Source: CAZDUS01 sp964508705
Lineage (GTDB): Bacteria > Verrucomicrobiota > Kiritimatiellia > CAIKKV01 > CAITUY01
Direction of reading: 5' to 3'
DNA: 64,000 nucleotides
Assembly: GCA_964508705.1 (NCBI GenBank)
Contig: CAZDUS010000001.1
Coordinates: 186,001-250,000, forward strand
In this document: positions 17,294-25,346 of the stretch, one piece after another
How the letters are laid out: each line of letters opens with the position of its first letter
Position numbering within the stretch: the first letter of the stretch is position 1
The notes under the pieces: generated by a model
Databases searched by the model: none
Seen by the model: only the letters and a program-made list of their open reading frames with translations
What the model was told of the DNA's origin: nothing
Position numbers and translations under genes: made by a program

Positions 17294-17623
17294 ATGAACC
17301 GTTGGAATATACCGCAATGGCTTGAGATTGAAGTTAAAGTGCGGGATACAGTATGCGTTTATTGTGGCAAGAAAATGGCTGAGCGTATATCACCTGAACG
17401 CGGGCGTAAGGATGTCGCGACTTGGGAGCATATTATCAACGATGCTCGCATCGTTACTCGAGAAAACATAGCCCGATGTTGTGCGGCCTGCAATTCAAGC
17501 AAGGGAACAAAGGAACTTCTTGCCTGGATGCAGTCGAAGTACTGCACGCAACGTGGCATTAATGCGCAAACGGTGGCAAAAGTTGTGAAAGACGCATTGG
17601 GAACAACGAACGGTGAGGCATGA
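17294..17623 (+). CDS. HNH endonuclease family protein
   Basis: This compact 109-residue protein has a zinc-binding CVYCGKK pair, then ATWEHIINDARIVTRENI (His-Asn positions of the HNH core) and the second pair CCAACNSSKGTK. The order Cys-pair, EH-x-N, Cys-pair is that of HNH nucleases. It is likely a metal-dependent DNA nuclease, but no restriction or phage partner is next to it. It is flanked by a lipoprotein and a small hypothetical gene. Confidence 0.75.
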   Translation: MNRWNIPQWLEIEVKVRDTVCVYCGKKMAERISPERGRKDVATWEHIINDARIVTRENIARCCAACNSSKGTKELLAWMQSKYCTQRGINAQTVAKVVKDALGTTNGEA

Positions 17624-17821
17624 TCATAACATAGGAATATAATCTGTTCAGCGTGATGGGGCCCCATGCAGGCGAGGACAGCGGCGCGATCTTTGCTGAT
17701 GGAACTTGATGGTGAGGTGAAGCTGGAATAGGAGTTCGAACATCCGTTTTGAACGCTTCTCCGGTTCCGCTACGCTCCACCGGCGACGTTCAGGCGGGGC
17801 TTTGCGTCGAAAGGAATCACG

Positions 17822-18094
17822 ATGTTTTTGAGAAGACCCTACAAAACGGTTGCGGAATTCTACAAGGCAGTGGAAATGCTTATCCAAGCACTCAAGGCAA
17901 ATGGGAACACTGAAGAAGCCTCGCGCCTTGACGTGCTTCTGCATGGTGTCTGGACAACGGGATCGGAACTGATCGGAGAACTGATGTTGGTGTTGGCCGG
18001 GATAAAGGGTTCATTCCCGAGCGGGATACAAAAACAGATCAACGATTGTCACTATTTCGCCAAACATCACAGGCGGATACTTGGGTTGAGCTAA
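17822..18094 (+). CDS. Hypothetical protein, 90 aa
   Basis: I do not recognise it. The sequence is mostly helical (YKTVAEFYKAVEMLIQALKA, TTGSELIGELMLVLAGIKG), without a signal peptide or membrane helix. Codon use resembles the neighbours, and a strong hairpin follows its stop, which supports a real transcription unit. The upstream 200 bp contain no gene. Confidence 0.5.
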   Translation: MFLRRPYKTVAEFYKAVEMLIQALKANGNTEEASRLDVLLHGVWTTGSELIGELMLVLAGIKGSFPSGIQKQINDCHYFAKHHRRILGLS

Positions 18095-18096
18095 AA

Positions 18097-18131
18097 TATC
18101 GGCTCAATTAAAGCAGAAACTTGAGCCGATA
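18097..18131. terminator. Bidirectional hairpin between convergent genes
   Basis: TATCGGCTCAA (18097-18107) and TTGAGCCGATA (18121-18131) are perfect complements around a 13-base loop. A third AATCGGCTCA follows at 18141-18150 within the exonuclease 3' end and could pair alternatively. It separates the convergent 90-aa gene and the exonuclease. Confidence 0.65.
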
Positions 18132-18134
18132 ATA

Positions 18135-18761
18135 CTATTTAATCGGCTCACTCGGCGGCCTAATCTTGGTCCTGACTTTACGAGGGGCGCCGCAGGGGTG
18201 GTAGCCGGAGTCGAACAGTTGACCCACTCTTAAGCCGCAGGATGGTTTCAGTTCATGAAGAGAGGTTGTATTGAGTTGTTTACAAGCGGCGATGGCGACG
18301 AGCGCGCAGGCATGGGCGTCCTCTTCGGCATCGTGATGGCGGAAGGATATTCCCAACGTGCGGGCGATGTAGTCGAGTGCGTAGGTTGGATGATCGGGCC
18401 ATGCCAGTTTGGCGATGACTTTGGTGCAAAAATAATCAGTAACCGGATACGGAAGGCCCGATTGATCGAGGGAGCAGCGGATGACGCCCATGTCGAAGGC
18501 GGCGTTGTGCGCGACGAGTGGACCGGATACTTGCGGCCAGAGGGTGGGCCAGAACTGGGCGAAGGTCGGAGCGTGGGCAACGTCGGAAGCGGTAATGCCG
18601 TGGATGGAGACATTGAATGGATCGAAATAGCAGGGGTTGGGCCGAATGAGTTGATGGAGGCGGTTCACGACTTGACCATTCTCGACCATTACCAAGCCGA
18701 CGGCGCAAACGGAACCACGGTGAGCATTGGCTGTTTCGAAATCAATGGCGGTGAAGTGCAT
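18135..18761 (-). CDS. DEDDh 3'-5' exonuclease (DnaQ-like)
   Basis: The 208-residue protein starts MHFTAIDFETANAHRGSVCA, with Exo I acidic residues D7 and E9. Exo II is PLVAHNAAFDMGV and Exo III is FRHHDAEEDAHACALVA. These four acidic residues and the His bind two metal ions for 3'-5' hydrolysis. A short tail (CGAPRKVRTKIR) could contact nucleic acid. It is probably a stand-alone proofreading or RNA-trimming exonuclease, since the polymerase III alpha gene is not nearby. Confidence 0.88.
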   Translation of the reverse strand: MHFTAIDFETANAHRGSVCAVGLVMVENGQVVNRLHQLIRPNPCYFDPFNVSIHGITASDVAHAPTFAQFWPTLWPQVSGPLVAHNAAFDMGVIRCSLDQSGLPYPVTDYFCTKVIAKLAWPDHPTYALDYIARTLGISFRHHDAEEDAHACALVAIAACKQLNTTSLHELKPSCGLRVGQLFDSGYHPCGAPRKVRTKIRPPSEPIK

Positions 18762-18777
18762 GATGGACGCTGAAGTA

Positions 18778-21177
18778 TCAGTGGTATGTTACCACACCTG
18801 AGGATCGGGACGAGGAACGATGTTCTTCTTTCAACAAGCGCTGTTTCTGGTCTTCGGGAAGCGCGGATTGATTGATCCACTTCTCGGCGGCGGAGCGGTC
18901 GACTTTGAGCCAGGAACGGCCCACGTTTTCAATGGAGCGGAGACGCTTTTTTTCATCCGTTATCGTTTCGGTCCATGAGGCGGCGATTTCGGGATATTCG
19001 TAGGTTGTGCTGCCGATGTACGACTGTACCAGTTGTTCGTAATGTCCATCGTTTGACAGCGTTGACAGCCATTGTCCCGCTTTTGACGGATCACTGTAGG
19101 CCCAACTGCTGGTGATGCTTTGTAGCGCGCTGTTTCGCGCGTTGCCCTTGGGGAACGTGATGACCCAATTGGCGGCGGATTGAGGATCGGTGCTTGCCCA
19201 CGATGAGGCGACGGCCTGGGCGGCGCGGTCTTGAGCGGGGCCGGCTGGCTGGGTGGAAACAAAATTGGCGGCATCCTCAGGAGTGGTTCTTGCCATGGAG
19301 CTGACCAGGCCTTCGATAAAAGCGTCGCGTGCGTCACCTTGCGGCATTTGGTTGGCATAGGTCATCCCCGCTTTCGGGTCCTTGGCGCCCAATGACTGGG
19401 CGATGGTTTTGAAGAGATCCGTTTGATCCTTGCCAGCCGACATGGTTTGCACATAAGCCAGAGCGCCCTGGGTATCCTGCTTTGACCACTCCGGGATAAT
19501 CGTGGCCATGGCATCCCGTGTTGATTTTTCATCAGGGAGTTGACGAGCCCATTCCAGGGCGCGGGAAATATCAGCGTTTGCCCATTGGTTTGCCAGGGTG
19601 CGGATGAAATCGGATCGGGCGCGGCTCGGCGGGAGGCTGTCGAGAAGTGCGGCGGCGGTCTCAGGATCGGATTGGCCAAGGGGGTAGGCCAGACTTTGCA
19701 GAGCGCTGCGCTTGGCGGAGCCTTCCGGCAACGAGGCGTAGAGTTCCAATGCGGCGGCGGGGTCGTTGTTGGCGAGACTGTTGATCAGGGGGCCGATGGC
19801 CTTGACTTGAAGGGGGCCGGGCGGAAGAGAGGCGGCAAAGGCCATGGCCATTTTGGGGTCGCGCCATGAGAGCTGTTGAATGATGGATTGTACGGCGCTG
19901 TGTCGTTCATTGTCGGCGGGAATGCTTTTGAGGGAATCCAATGCGGCTTTGGGATCTTGTTGCGCCCATTGGCTAAGGACTTTGCCGAGCAACTGGGTTT
20001 TTTCGTCACCGGCATCGAGTGATTTGGCGTAATCGAGAGCGGCTTTGGGATCAGTTTCGGCCCATGTGGGGCAAAGCTGTCCCATGACGACATCCCGGGT
20101 GGTTTTGTCCGGCAATTCCCGCGCCCAGGCGAGAGCAGCGGGCAGGTCGTCGGCGCCCCAGTTGCTGGCGATGGCCTGGATGGCGTTGCGGCGCGGACTG
20201 CCGATGGGTAATCCGACGGCATACATGGCGGCTTGTCTTGGATCGGTTTCGCCCCACTGGGAAACGATGGACGAGATAATGCTGTTCTTCTGCTGGCTGG
20301 TTGGTAGTGCGTTTGCCCAGGCGAGGGCTGCTTGCGGGTCTTTTTCGCCCCAAGCCGAACCGATGGCCTGCATAGCCTGGGTGCGTTGTTGGCCGGGCAA
20401 CTCGTTGAGTTTTGTAATGGCGGTTGCTGGGTCGGTAAGCGCCCAATTTCTGAAAATTGAATACACGCTTCCCCAATGTCGATCGCTTTTTTCATGTTTT
20501 TGAAACAGCGCAAAGGCGGCGACAGGATTTTTAATGGATGTGGCGCTGATGAGTGTATAGATCAGACGGTCTCGGGATTGACTCGACGGCTGGGCTAGAA
20601 CCCATGCTTCGGCGGCGGCAGGATCGAGGCGAGCCCAAGCGCTGATGACAGAAGAGACAGCATTTTCACGGGTGTGTTTTCCCTTCAGAGCGGAAGCGTG
20701 GGCCATGGCGGCCCGAGGGTCGGTTTCTGCCCAACGGGAAAGCAATTGGTAACGAACCATCTCGCGATGTTGGCGGTTAGGCATTTTTTCAACAAGCGCC
20801 ATGAGGCGGGGAATGTCTTCCGGACGGACCATGAGCGTTAATTTGTAGATATCCTGCATGGACTCGTAGGAATGGGGTTGTGATGAGAAGTCCTGAATTT
20901 TCAAGGCGATGTCGGAGAAGGGTAGTCCCTGCTCAAAAGGGTTGGAGATTTTAGAAGTGGGTTTGGCGGGAGACTTGGTGTTGCGGGCAGTAGCGATGGA
21001 GGAGGTCTGACCCGGCGCCGGGGAAGGTGCTTGTTGTAGAGAAGAGCCGGAATCGTTCTGCTGAAGCTGTTGAATGTCGCCATGTAGTCGCTGGTTGGTG
21101 CGATATTGCATGACTGTGGTGTTTACAAGTATGGCCACTCCGGCGAAAGCGGCCCATGTGAGGGTGGATTTGTTCAT
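18778..21177 (-). CDS. Membrane-anchored protein of about twenty WAxxDPxAA repeats
   Basis: The 799-residue protein has one N-terminal hydrophobic segment (LTWAAFAGVAILVNTTVM) and a Q/S/P-rich linker. Tandem repeats of about 32 residues then run from roughly 120 to the end. A typical unit is WGEKDPQAALAWANALP followed by a short second helix with R/N-AIQ-type core. The pattern predicts a helical solenoid on the outer face of the inner membrane. Such repeat proteins occur in Verrucomicrobia-type genomes without known function. Its start is 5 bp after the regulator gene, whose 3' end holds a triple operator 45 bp upstream. Confidence 0.75.
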   Translation of the reverse strand: MNKSTLTWAAFAGVAILVNTTVMQYRTNQRLHGDIQQLQQNDSGSSLQQAPSPAPGQTSSIATARNTKSPAKPTSKISNPFEQGLPFSDIALKIQDFSSQPHSYESMQDIYKLTLMVRPEDIPRLMALVEKMPNRQHREMVRYQLLSRWAETDPRAAMAHASALKGKHTRENAVSSVISAWARLDPAAAEAWVLAQPSSQSRDRLIYTLISATSIKNPVAAFALFQKHEKSDRHWGSVYSIFRNWALTDPATAITKLNELPGQQRTQAMQAIGSAWGEKDPQAALAWANALPTSQQKNSIISSIVSQWGETDPRQAAMYAVGLPIGSPRRNAIQAIASNWGADDLPAALAWARELPDKTTRDVVMGQLCPTWAETDPKAALDYAKSLDAGDEKTQLLGKVLSQWAQQDPKAALDSLKSIPADNERHSAVQSIIQQLSWRDPKMAMAFAASLPPGPLQVKAIGPLINSLANNDPAAALELYASLPEGSAKRSALQSLAYPLGQSDPETAAALLDSLPPSRARSDFIRTLANQWANADISRALEWARQLPDEKSTRDAMATIIPEWSKQDTQGALAYVQTMSAGKDQTDLFKTIAQSLGAKDPKAGMTYANQMPQGDARDAFIEGLVSSMARTTPEDAANFVSTQPAGPAQDRAAQAVASSWASTDPQSAANWVITFPKGNARNSALQSITSSWAYSDPSKAGQWLSTLSNDGHYEQLVQSYIGSTTYEYPEIAASWTETITDEKKRLRSIENVGRSWLKVDRSAAEKWINQSALPEDQKQRLLKEEHRSSSRSSGVVTYH

Positions 21178-21181
21178 AAGG

Positions 21182-22267
21182 TTAGGTTCCTGAGGGTAGA
21201 GTTGCGGATGATAGACTGCTGATTGTCAACTTATTGTCAACCTCTGAGAGTTGTGATTTGTCAACCGTATGCCGGATCATGGCTTTCACGGCGTTATTGG
21301 CGTCCATGATGTCAAACCGGACATCAGGGTGGGCGGTGGCAAAGACACGGAAAAGTTCGTCGGCAAATCCCTGTTCGATGCCATTTACTTTCGAGAAATC
21401 CAAGATGACTTCGGTGAACTTATCCAAGCCGGTTACCACCCGGCGCGCCTCTGATCGCGAAACGTAATCGCGCTGGTATAGCCGGACATGGACCCGTGTT
21501 CTTTCGAAGCGATAATCCAGTTCTTCCGGGGCATATTCCCGGAAGACTGCCTGTAACGAGCGGCGGGAATGTCGGGCTATCCGAAAGGCAACTGTGGTTC
21601 CGGCTGTGGATCGGCGGCCATGCAGAATCATTTCCTCCCTTGTGTTGTCGCATACCAGTTCAAAAGAATGGGAGCGCAGACTGACAACATCGCCGACCTT
21701 GGTTGTAAAAAACACACCCTCGCCGCTATGTCGTTCGGCCATGGTGGTTGTCTTTCCCTTTAATAATTCCTCGACTGCCCTGGTTTCGTCAGGGAGTCCG
21801 AATTTGGAAGCGATGGAGTTGAAGATTCCCACGCCGCGATCCTGAACCACGAAAGAGAAGTCGTAGGGTGTTAGCGTGACGGTGATTTTGCAGAAGGCTG
21901 CCCCGGAGTGGTCGATGGCATTATTCAGCATTTCCGTAAATGCATAGCGGGCAATGGCGGCGACGTTTTCCGGAAGAGACCGCTTTAATTGCAAATCACG
22001 CTCAATGGCGTCAAACACCATGCTTTCGTCGAGGCCGGGCAAAGGGTGGCGCATGGACAGTGTCCGCAACGGTGGTTGAGCATCCTTGCTTGCCAGCGAA
22101 TACAGCGCATTACGGGTTGTTCCCGAAAGCGCCACAAGCCCTTTCTGAACCAGTGGGCGCAAGCGCTTGTGAATCGCCTGACGAGATATCCCGATCTGGC
22201 GGGCCAAATTGGCGCCGCTGGACGGTCCGGCTTTCAGCGATTTCAGGATGGTATCTTCAGTTTGCAT
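21182..22267 (-). CDS. One-protein regulator: winged helix + HATPase + STAS-like (DUF4325) domain
   Basis: Of 361 residues, 3-60 form a winged helix-turn-helix (GANLARQIGISRQAIHKRLR). Residues 95-230 are a histidine-kinase-like ATPase with N box FTEMLNNAIDHSG, G1 box VQDRGVGIFN and a G2-like SGEGVFFTTK. No phosphoacceptor His domain is present. Residues about 265-335 are STAS-like (DYVSRSEARRVV, EVILDFSKVNGIEQGFADEL). Switch-type control, in which ATP binding and the STAS-like domain gate DNA binding, is inferred. The ATG at 22267 is chosen because the in-frame start at 22306 lies within the operator array. Confidence 0.82.
   Translation of the reverse strand: MQTEDTILKSLKAGPSSGANLARQIGISRQAIHKRLRPLVQKGLVALSGTTRNALYSLASKDAQPPLRTLSMRHPLPGLDESMVFDAIERDLQLKRSLPENVAAIARYAFTEMLNNAIDHSGAAFCKITVTLTPYDFSFVVQDRGVGIFNSIASKFGLPDETRAVEELLKGKTTTMAERHSGEGVFFTTKVGDVVSLRSHSFELVCDNTREEMILHGRRSTAGTTVAFRIARHSRRSLQAVFREYAPEELDYRFERTRVHVRLYQRDYVSRSEARRVVTGLDKFTEVILDFSKVNGIEQGFADELFRVFATAHPDVRFDIMDANNAVKAMIRHTVDKSQLSEVDNKLTISSLSSATLPSGT
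21222..21266 (-). promoter_or_regulatory. Triple operator array 2 (inside regulator 3' end, before repeat-protein gene)
   Basis: On the reverse strand the boxes are GGTTGACAAA, then 14 bp, GGTTGACAAT, then 1 bp, and AGTTGACAAT. The array lies 45 bp upstream of the 799-aa gene start and within codons for VDKSQLSEVDNKLTIS. Box size and spacing equal array 1 exactly, with 28 of 30 box bases shared. Confidence 0.75.
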
Positions 22268-22283
22268 AGGGATAAGAATAACG

Positions 22284-22328
22284 ATTGTCAACCGATTGTC
22301 AACCATACAAAGGTAAGCATTGTCAACC
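22284..22328 (-). promoter_or_regulatory. Triple operator array 1 (regulator promoter)
   Basis: Three copies of GGTTGACAAT on the reverse strand are separated by 14 bp and 1 bp, ending 17 bp before the regulator start codon. Two boxes are 11 bp apart, about one helical turn. Each contains TTGACA, so a box may double as a -35 element. Autoregulation by the encoded winged-helix protein is the simplest reading. Confidence 0.75.
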
Positions 22329-22358
22329 TTAAGTGTTTGCCCCGTAGATGCGTCCGCA

Positions 22359-22377
22359 GTGGAAGCAGTGCTTCCAC
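22359..22377. repeat. Short perfect palindrome
   Basis: GTGGAAGCA-G-TGCTTCCAC, nine-base arms around one base, lies in the intergenic region behind the regulator promoter. It resembles the other small palindromic elements in this window. Confidence 0.6.
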
Positions 22378-22449
22378 ACTACCCTTTGACTGTGCATAAC
22401 GCTATATCGCGGTCGCGGACGGAGGCCCGCAAAATGCCTATGGTCCCGG

Positions 22450-22521
22450 TTACCGGAATGAGCATATCCGCGCAGGTGCGGCGGGTTCGATTTTAATATG
22501 CAGAGTTGCGGTTTGGGCCAT
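22450..22521 (-). pseudogene. 5' relic of a RelB/DinJ-type antitoxin gene
   Basis: GGAG-AACGCC-ATG leads into MAQTATLHIKIEPAAPARIC and a stop after 23 codons. MAQTATLHIKIEP is the typical start of RelB/DinJ antitoxins (first beta strand). The rest of the gene and any toxin are absent. A fresh start and ribosome-binding site with a lost body suggests deletion. Confidence 0.5.
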
Positions 22522-22590
22522 GGCGTTCTCCTGTATGTACATGATTAGGTATATTACCAAGCGCCCTGAGCTTCAAGGCATACGCAGTGT

Positions 22591-23424
22591 TCAGCGCCGC
22601 CTGAACATGGCTGATATGACGAAAAACCCGCAGGCCCAGAGGACCATGGTGGCGCCGGTGGAGGTGTCCCAATAGAAGGAGGACACCAATCCCAGGATGC
22701 CGGAGAGGATGCCAAGCGCAATGGCGATGAGAATGTATTGCCGCGTATTGCGCGCCAGATTACGAGCCGTGGCCGCCGGTAAAATCAACATGGAATTAAT
22801 CACCAGCAAGCCGACCCAAGGCATGCTTACCGCAACCACCGCTGCGACCAGGATTGTGAAGCACAATTCCACTCGGCGGACCGGGAATCCCCGACTGGCG
22901 GCAATCGAGCGGTTTAGATGGACAAAAAAGAGTGAGTTGAAAAAGAAAACCCAAATGAGAAGCACCAGAAGAAGCAATCCTGCCAACCCGAGGAGTTCCA
23001 CGGGCGAGATGGTCAAAATATCGCCGATCAGGTATCGGGAGAACCGGCCAAATCCCCCACCCCGCGAGAGCAGGACAATACCCAGCGAAACCACGAAGGC
23101 CATGACGAGCGCAATGGCGGTGTCCGGCGGCGCGGAGCTATGACGGCGCATCACATACATAAGGACGCCCAGAAGCACGGCAAACCCGATAATCGCGATC
23201 AGGGGATCACGGAGTCCGATCAGAACACCAAGGGCCAGGCCGGTAAGCGTGGAGTGTCCCATGGCTTCTGAAAGAAAAGCCATCTGGTTGTTGACGACGA
23301 GGCATCCCAGCAGCGCGAGAATCGGTGTGACCAGCAGGACAGCCAATAAGGCGTTTTGCATGAAGCCGTACTGCGCCCAGTCGAAAGGAATGAGTCCCAT
23401 GATGTCGGCCCAAAGCGGAATCAT
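22591..23424 (-). CDS. Metal ABC transporter permease (zinc/manganese type)
   Basis: The 277-residue membrane protein, starting MIPLWADIMGLIPFDWAQYG, has about eight hydrophobic helices. It carries the family motif AFLSEAMGHSTLTGLALGV (ABC-3 permease) and the late segment GLLVINSMLILPAATARNL. It belongs to the ZnuB/MntB/TroC group that imports Zn, Mn or Fe. The ATG at 23424 overlaps the stop of the ATPase gene by ATGA, so the two are translationally coupled. No substrate-binding protein is encoded beside it. Confidence 0.9.
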   Translation of the reverse strand: MIPLWADIMGLIPFDWAQYGFMQNALLAVLLVTPILALLGCLVVNNQMAFLSEAMGHSTLTGLALGVLIGLRDPLIAIIGFAVLLGVLMYVMRRHSSAPPDTAIALVMAFVVSLGIVLLSRGGGFGRFSRYLIGDILTISPVELLGLAGLLLLVLLIWVFFFNSLFFVHLNRSIAASRGFPVRRVELCFTILVAAVVAVSMPWVGLLVINSMLILPAATARNLARNTRQYILIAIALGILSGILGLVSSFYWDTSTGATMVLWACGFFVISAMFRRR

Positions 23425-24260
23425 GGTTGTCCCCCTCCCCTGTCGGCAGGAGATTCGCAATGGTTATGTCGGTGGGCATGGTCCAGAAGATGCCGGGCAG
23501 GGATTTCGTCATGCGTGAAACCGAAACCGAAGGTTTTACGGATCAGGGGGTTCAACAGAACGTCACGGGGCGGGCCATCGCATAGGATGGAGCGGTCGAG
23601 TAAAATGATCCGGTCGGCGACGCGGGCGGCGGCGGCGAGATCATGGGAGACGAGCAGAATCGAGAGATCGAAGTCCGTGCGCATGCGCGAGACGGTTTGG
23701 TAGAAAAGTTCCGTACCCGCGCGATCCACGCCGGAAACGGGCTCGTCGAGCAATAGCAGTTCAGGGACAGGGATGAGGGCCAGCGCGAGGAAAACGCGCT
23801 GAAGCTGGCCGACAGAGATTTCGGAGAGTTTGCGATCGAGCAATGATTCAGCGCCGACTATGGCGAGCGTCTCGCGTGTTTTGGCGCGAACGGAGGCGCG
23901 GGTTCCCAGCCAGAGCGGCCAGCGGGTTAATGAGGAGGCAAAGAAATCCATGACGGTTGTAGGTGACGTGTTGTCGATTTCCAACTTTTGCGGGACGTAG
24001 CCAATGCGGAGCGGTTTGGCGTTTTCAATATTGCCGCGATGGATAAACCGGAGTGAGCCCGAGTGAGGCAAGTCGCCGATCATTGCGCGGAGCAGAGAAG
24101 TTTTTCCAGCGCCATTGGGACCGATGACTGCGGTTAACTCCCCGCAATGCATGTGGAGATTCACATGCTCGAGGACAGGAACTCCTCCCAGGCTGACGCC
24201 GAAATCCACCAGTCTTGTGCAACAGTCGCCGCAGGAACGGATGGAACTGGGGACGTTCAT
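23421..24260 (-). CDS. Metal ABC transporter ATP-binding protein
   Basis: The 279-residue ATPase has Walker A GPNGAGKTS (near 48), a Q loop in GYVPQKLEI, the signature ISVGQLQRVFLALAL (LSGGQ variant), Walker B LLLLDEPVSG and the H loop SHDL. The N-terminus has a CxxCC cluster (SCGDCCTRL), unusual for the family. The C-terminal His-rich stretch (HDEIPARHLLDHAHRHNH) may sense or bind metal. It is coupled to the permease downstream and lies 9 bp after a small conserved-looking gene. Confidence 0.92.
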   Translation of the reverse strand: MNVPSSIRSCGDCCTRLVDFGVSLGGVPVLEHVNLHMHCGELTAVIGPNGAGKTSLLRAMIGDLPHSGSLRFIHRGNIENAKPLRIGYVPQKLEIDNTSPTTVMDFFASSLTRWPLWLGTRASVRAKTRETLAIVGAESLLDRKLSEISVGQLQRVFLALALIPVPELLLLDEPVSGVDRAGTELFYQTVSRMRTDFDLSILLVSHDLAAAARVADRIILLDRSILCDGPPRDVLLNPLIRKTFGFGFTHDEIPARHLLDHAHRHNHCESPADRGGGQP

Positions 24261-24269
24261 AAAGGTGAG

Positions 24270-24536
24270 TTAGCCTGTTGTTTGTCCAGTGGCTGCTGCA
24301 TGGCACCGTTTCACGAGCTGATAGTCGTCGTACGAGACGTTGCGGCGGTGGTAACGATTTTCCACGCGCTCCATCAGGTTGTTCCAATCATCCGTAGTGG
24401 GTGGCGTGGTGTAGTCCCACCGCTCGTCGGTTTCGGCCTTGAACTGCCATTTAACCGCGCCACGACTTACGTTGACGCGTATTTCGCGTTTAACGCCGTC
24501 TTCGTTTTTTTCCACCCAGCAGATTTGTCGGTGCAT
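24270..24536 (-). CDS. Small hypothetical protein, 88 aa, upstream of metal ABC genes
   Basis: It starts MHRQICWVEKNEDGVKREIR and contains WDYTTPPTTDDWNNLMERVE then NRYHRRNVSYDDYQLVKR. It is soluble, charged and Trp-rich. The style is that of a conserved small cytoplasmic protein, but I cannot name a function. The 9-bp gap to the ABC ATPase and the same strand indicate an operon, so a role in metal uptake is possible but unsupported. Confidence 0.6.
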   Translation of the reverse strand: MHRQICWVEKNEDGVKREIRVNVSRGAVKWQFKAETDERWDYTTPPTTDDWNNLMERVENRYHRRNVSYDDYQLVKRCHAAATGQTTG

Positions 24537-24640
24537 GATAAGATTCGTTGGATATGAAGTGTTATTCTGTTAACGCGGCTTATGATAGCAACTCGCCACG
24601 TGCCTGCAATGAGGCATTTGGGGCGACGCGGAAACGGTAG

Positions 24641-24670
24641 AAAAATAAAGGGCGTCGACAAGCGACGCCC
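24641..24670 (-). terminator. Family A repeat acting as intrinsic terminator
   Basis: On the reverse strand GGGCGTCG-CTTGT-CGACGCCC is followed by TTTATTTTT. It lies 22 bp after the lipoprotein gene stop, giving a textbook rho-independent terminator built from a dispersed repeat copy (24650-24672). Confidence 0.7.
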
Positions 24671-24691
24671 TATGAGAAAGTGAGCAATGGG

Positions 24692-25225
24692 TTACGGCCA
24701 AGTGGTGTAAACCATATTGCTGCGCTGTTTTCCGTCGCCTGAAGTCCATGCAAACGCGACGCGTGTTCCTGAAGCGGGTGCGGAGAGGCCGTTATAACCA
24801 TTATGGACGTTCTCGAGCAATTTGACGCCTTGCCCGCCCGTTCTAATCCAGTCGAATTTTCCGCCGCTCCAGCCGGAGCCATTCCACACAAAGAAATGGG
24901 CAAGCCCCATACTGGACCAAGGATAATGATCCCACGAGAAGGACACCTTGGCGCCGCCGTCTGTTATTTTTGCGGAAGTGAGTGTCATTACCTTGGTGGC
25001 GCCTTTGCAGCTAGGACCGCTACTGGTGTGCCATCGAATGGAGTCCCATTCGGCCTGGGCGGCAGTCTCGGCGGCTGTTTGGGTGCCGGTGTCTGTATCG
25101 GGCGAATTGTCCGTACCGGCGGAAGAATCCTCAGAGCTGGAGTCGTCGGTGACGCCGTCGGTACGTGTGTCAATTTCACACCCCATAGCGCCTATCAGAA
25201 GAAGAACCAGAAATAGTTTTATCAT
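24692..25225 (-). CDS. Lipoprotein with acidic linker and C-terminal globular domain
   Basis: The first 16 residues (MIKLFLVLLLIGAMGC) form a lipoprotein signal with Cys16 as the lipid site. A Ser/Thr/Asp-rich linker (about 20-55) leads to a Trp/Gly-rich domain: EWDSIRWHTSSGPSCKGA, VSFSWDHYPWSSMGLAHFFV and VAFAWTSGDGKQRSNMVYTT. I do not recognise the domain; it looks like a small beta fold on the cell surface. The gene is monocistronic, with a terminator downstream. Confidence 0.7.
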   Translation of the reverse strand: MIKLFLVLLLIGAMGCEIDTRTDGVTDDSSSEDSSAGTDNSPDTDTGTQTAAETAAQAEWDSIRWHTSSGPSCKGATKVMTLTSAKITDGGAKVSFSWDHYPWSSMGLAHFFVWNGSGWSGGKFDWIRTGGQGVKLLENVHNGYNGLSAPASGTRVAFAWTSGDGKQRSNMVYTTWP

Positions 25226-25346
25226 TTTTATCCCCTATTTTTGCTTTTTACCGCCTTGAGCAATACCTAATGAATATATTGAGCATAAATCATACCGAAT
25301 TACGGAGGGGCAGGCAATAGTAACCGGAAATTTATCGGGCAGGTAA

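Noticed and set aside
21222..21266. Array 2 as simple coding repeat
   Set aside because: The three boxes are in different codon phases (VDK, VDN, KLTI), so protein-level repetition does not explain them.
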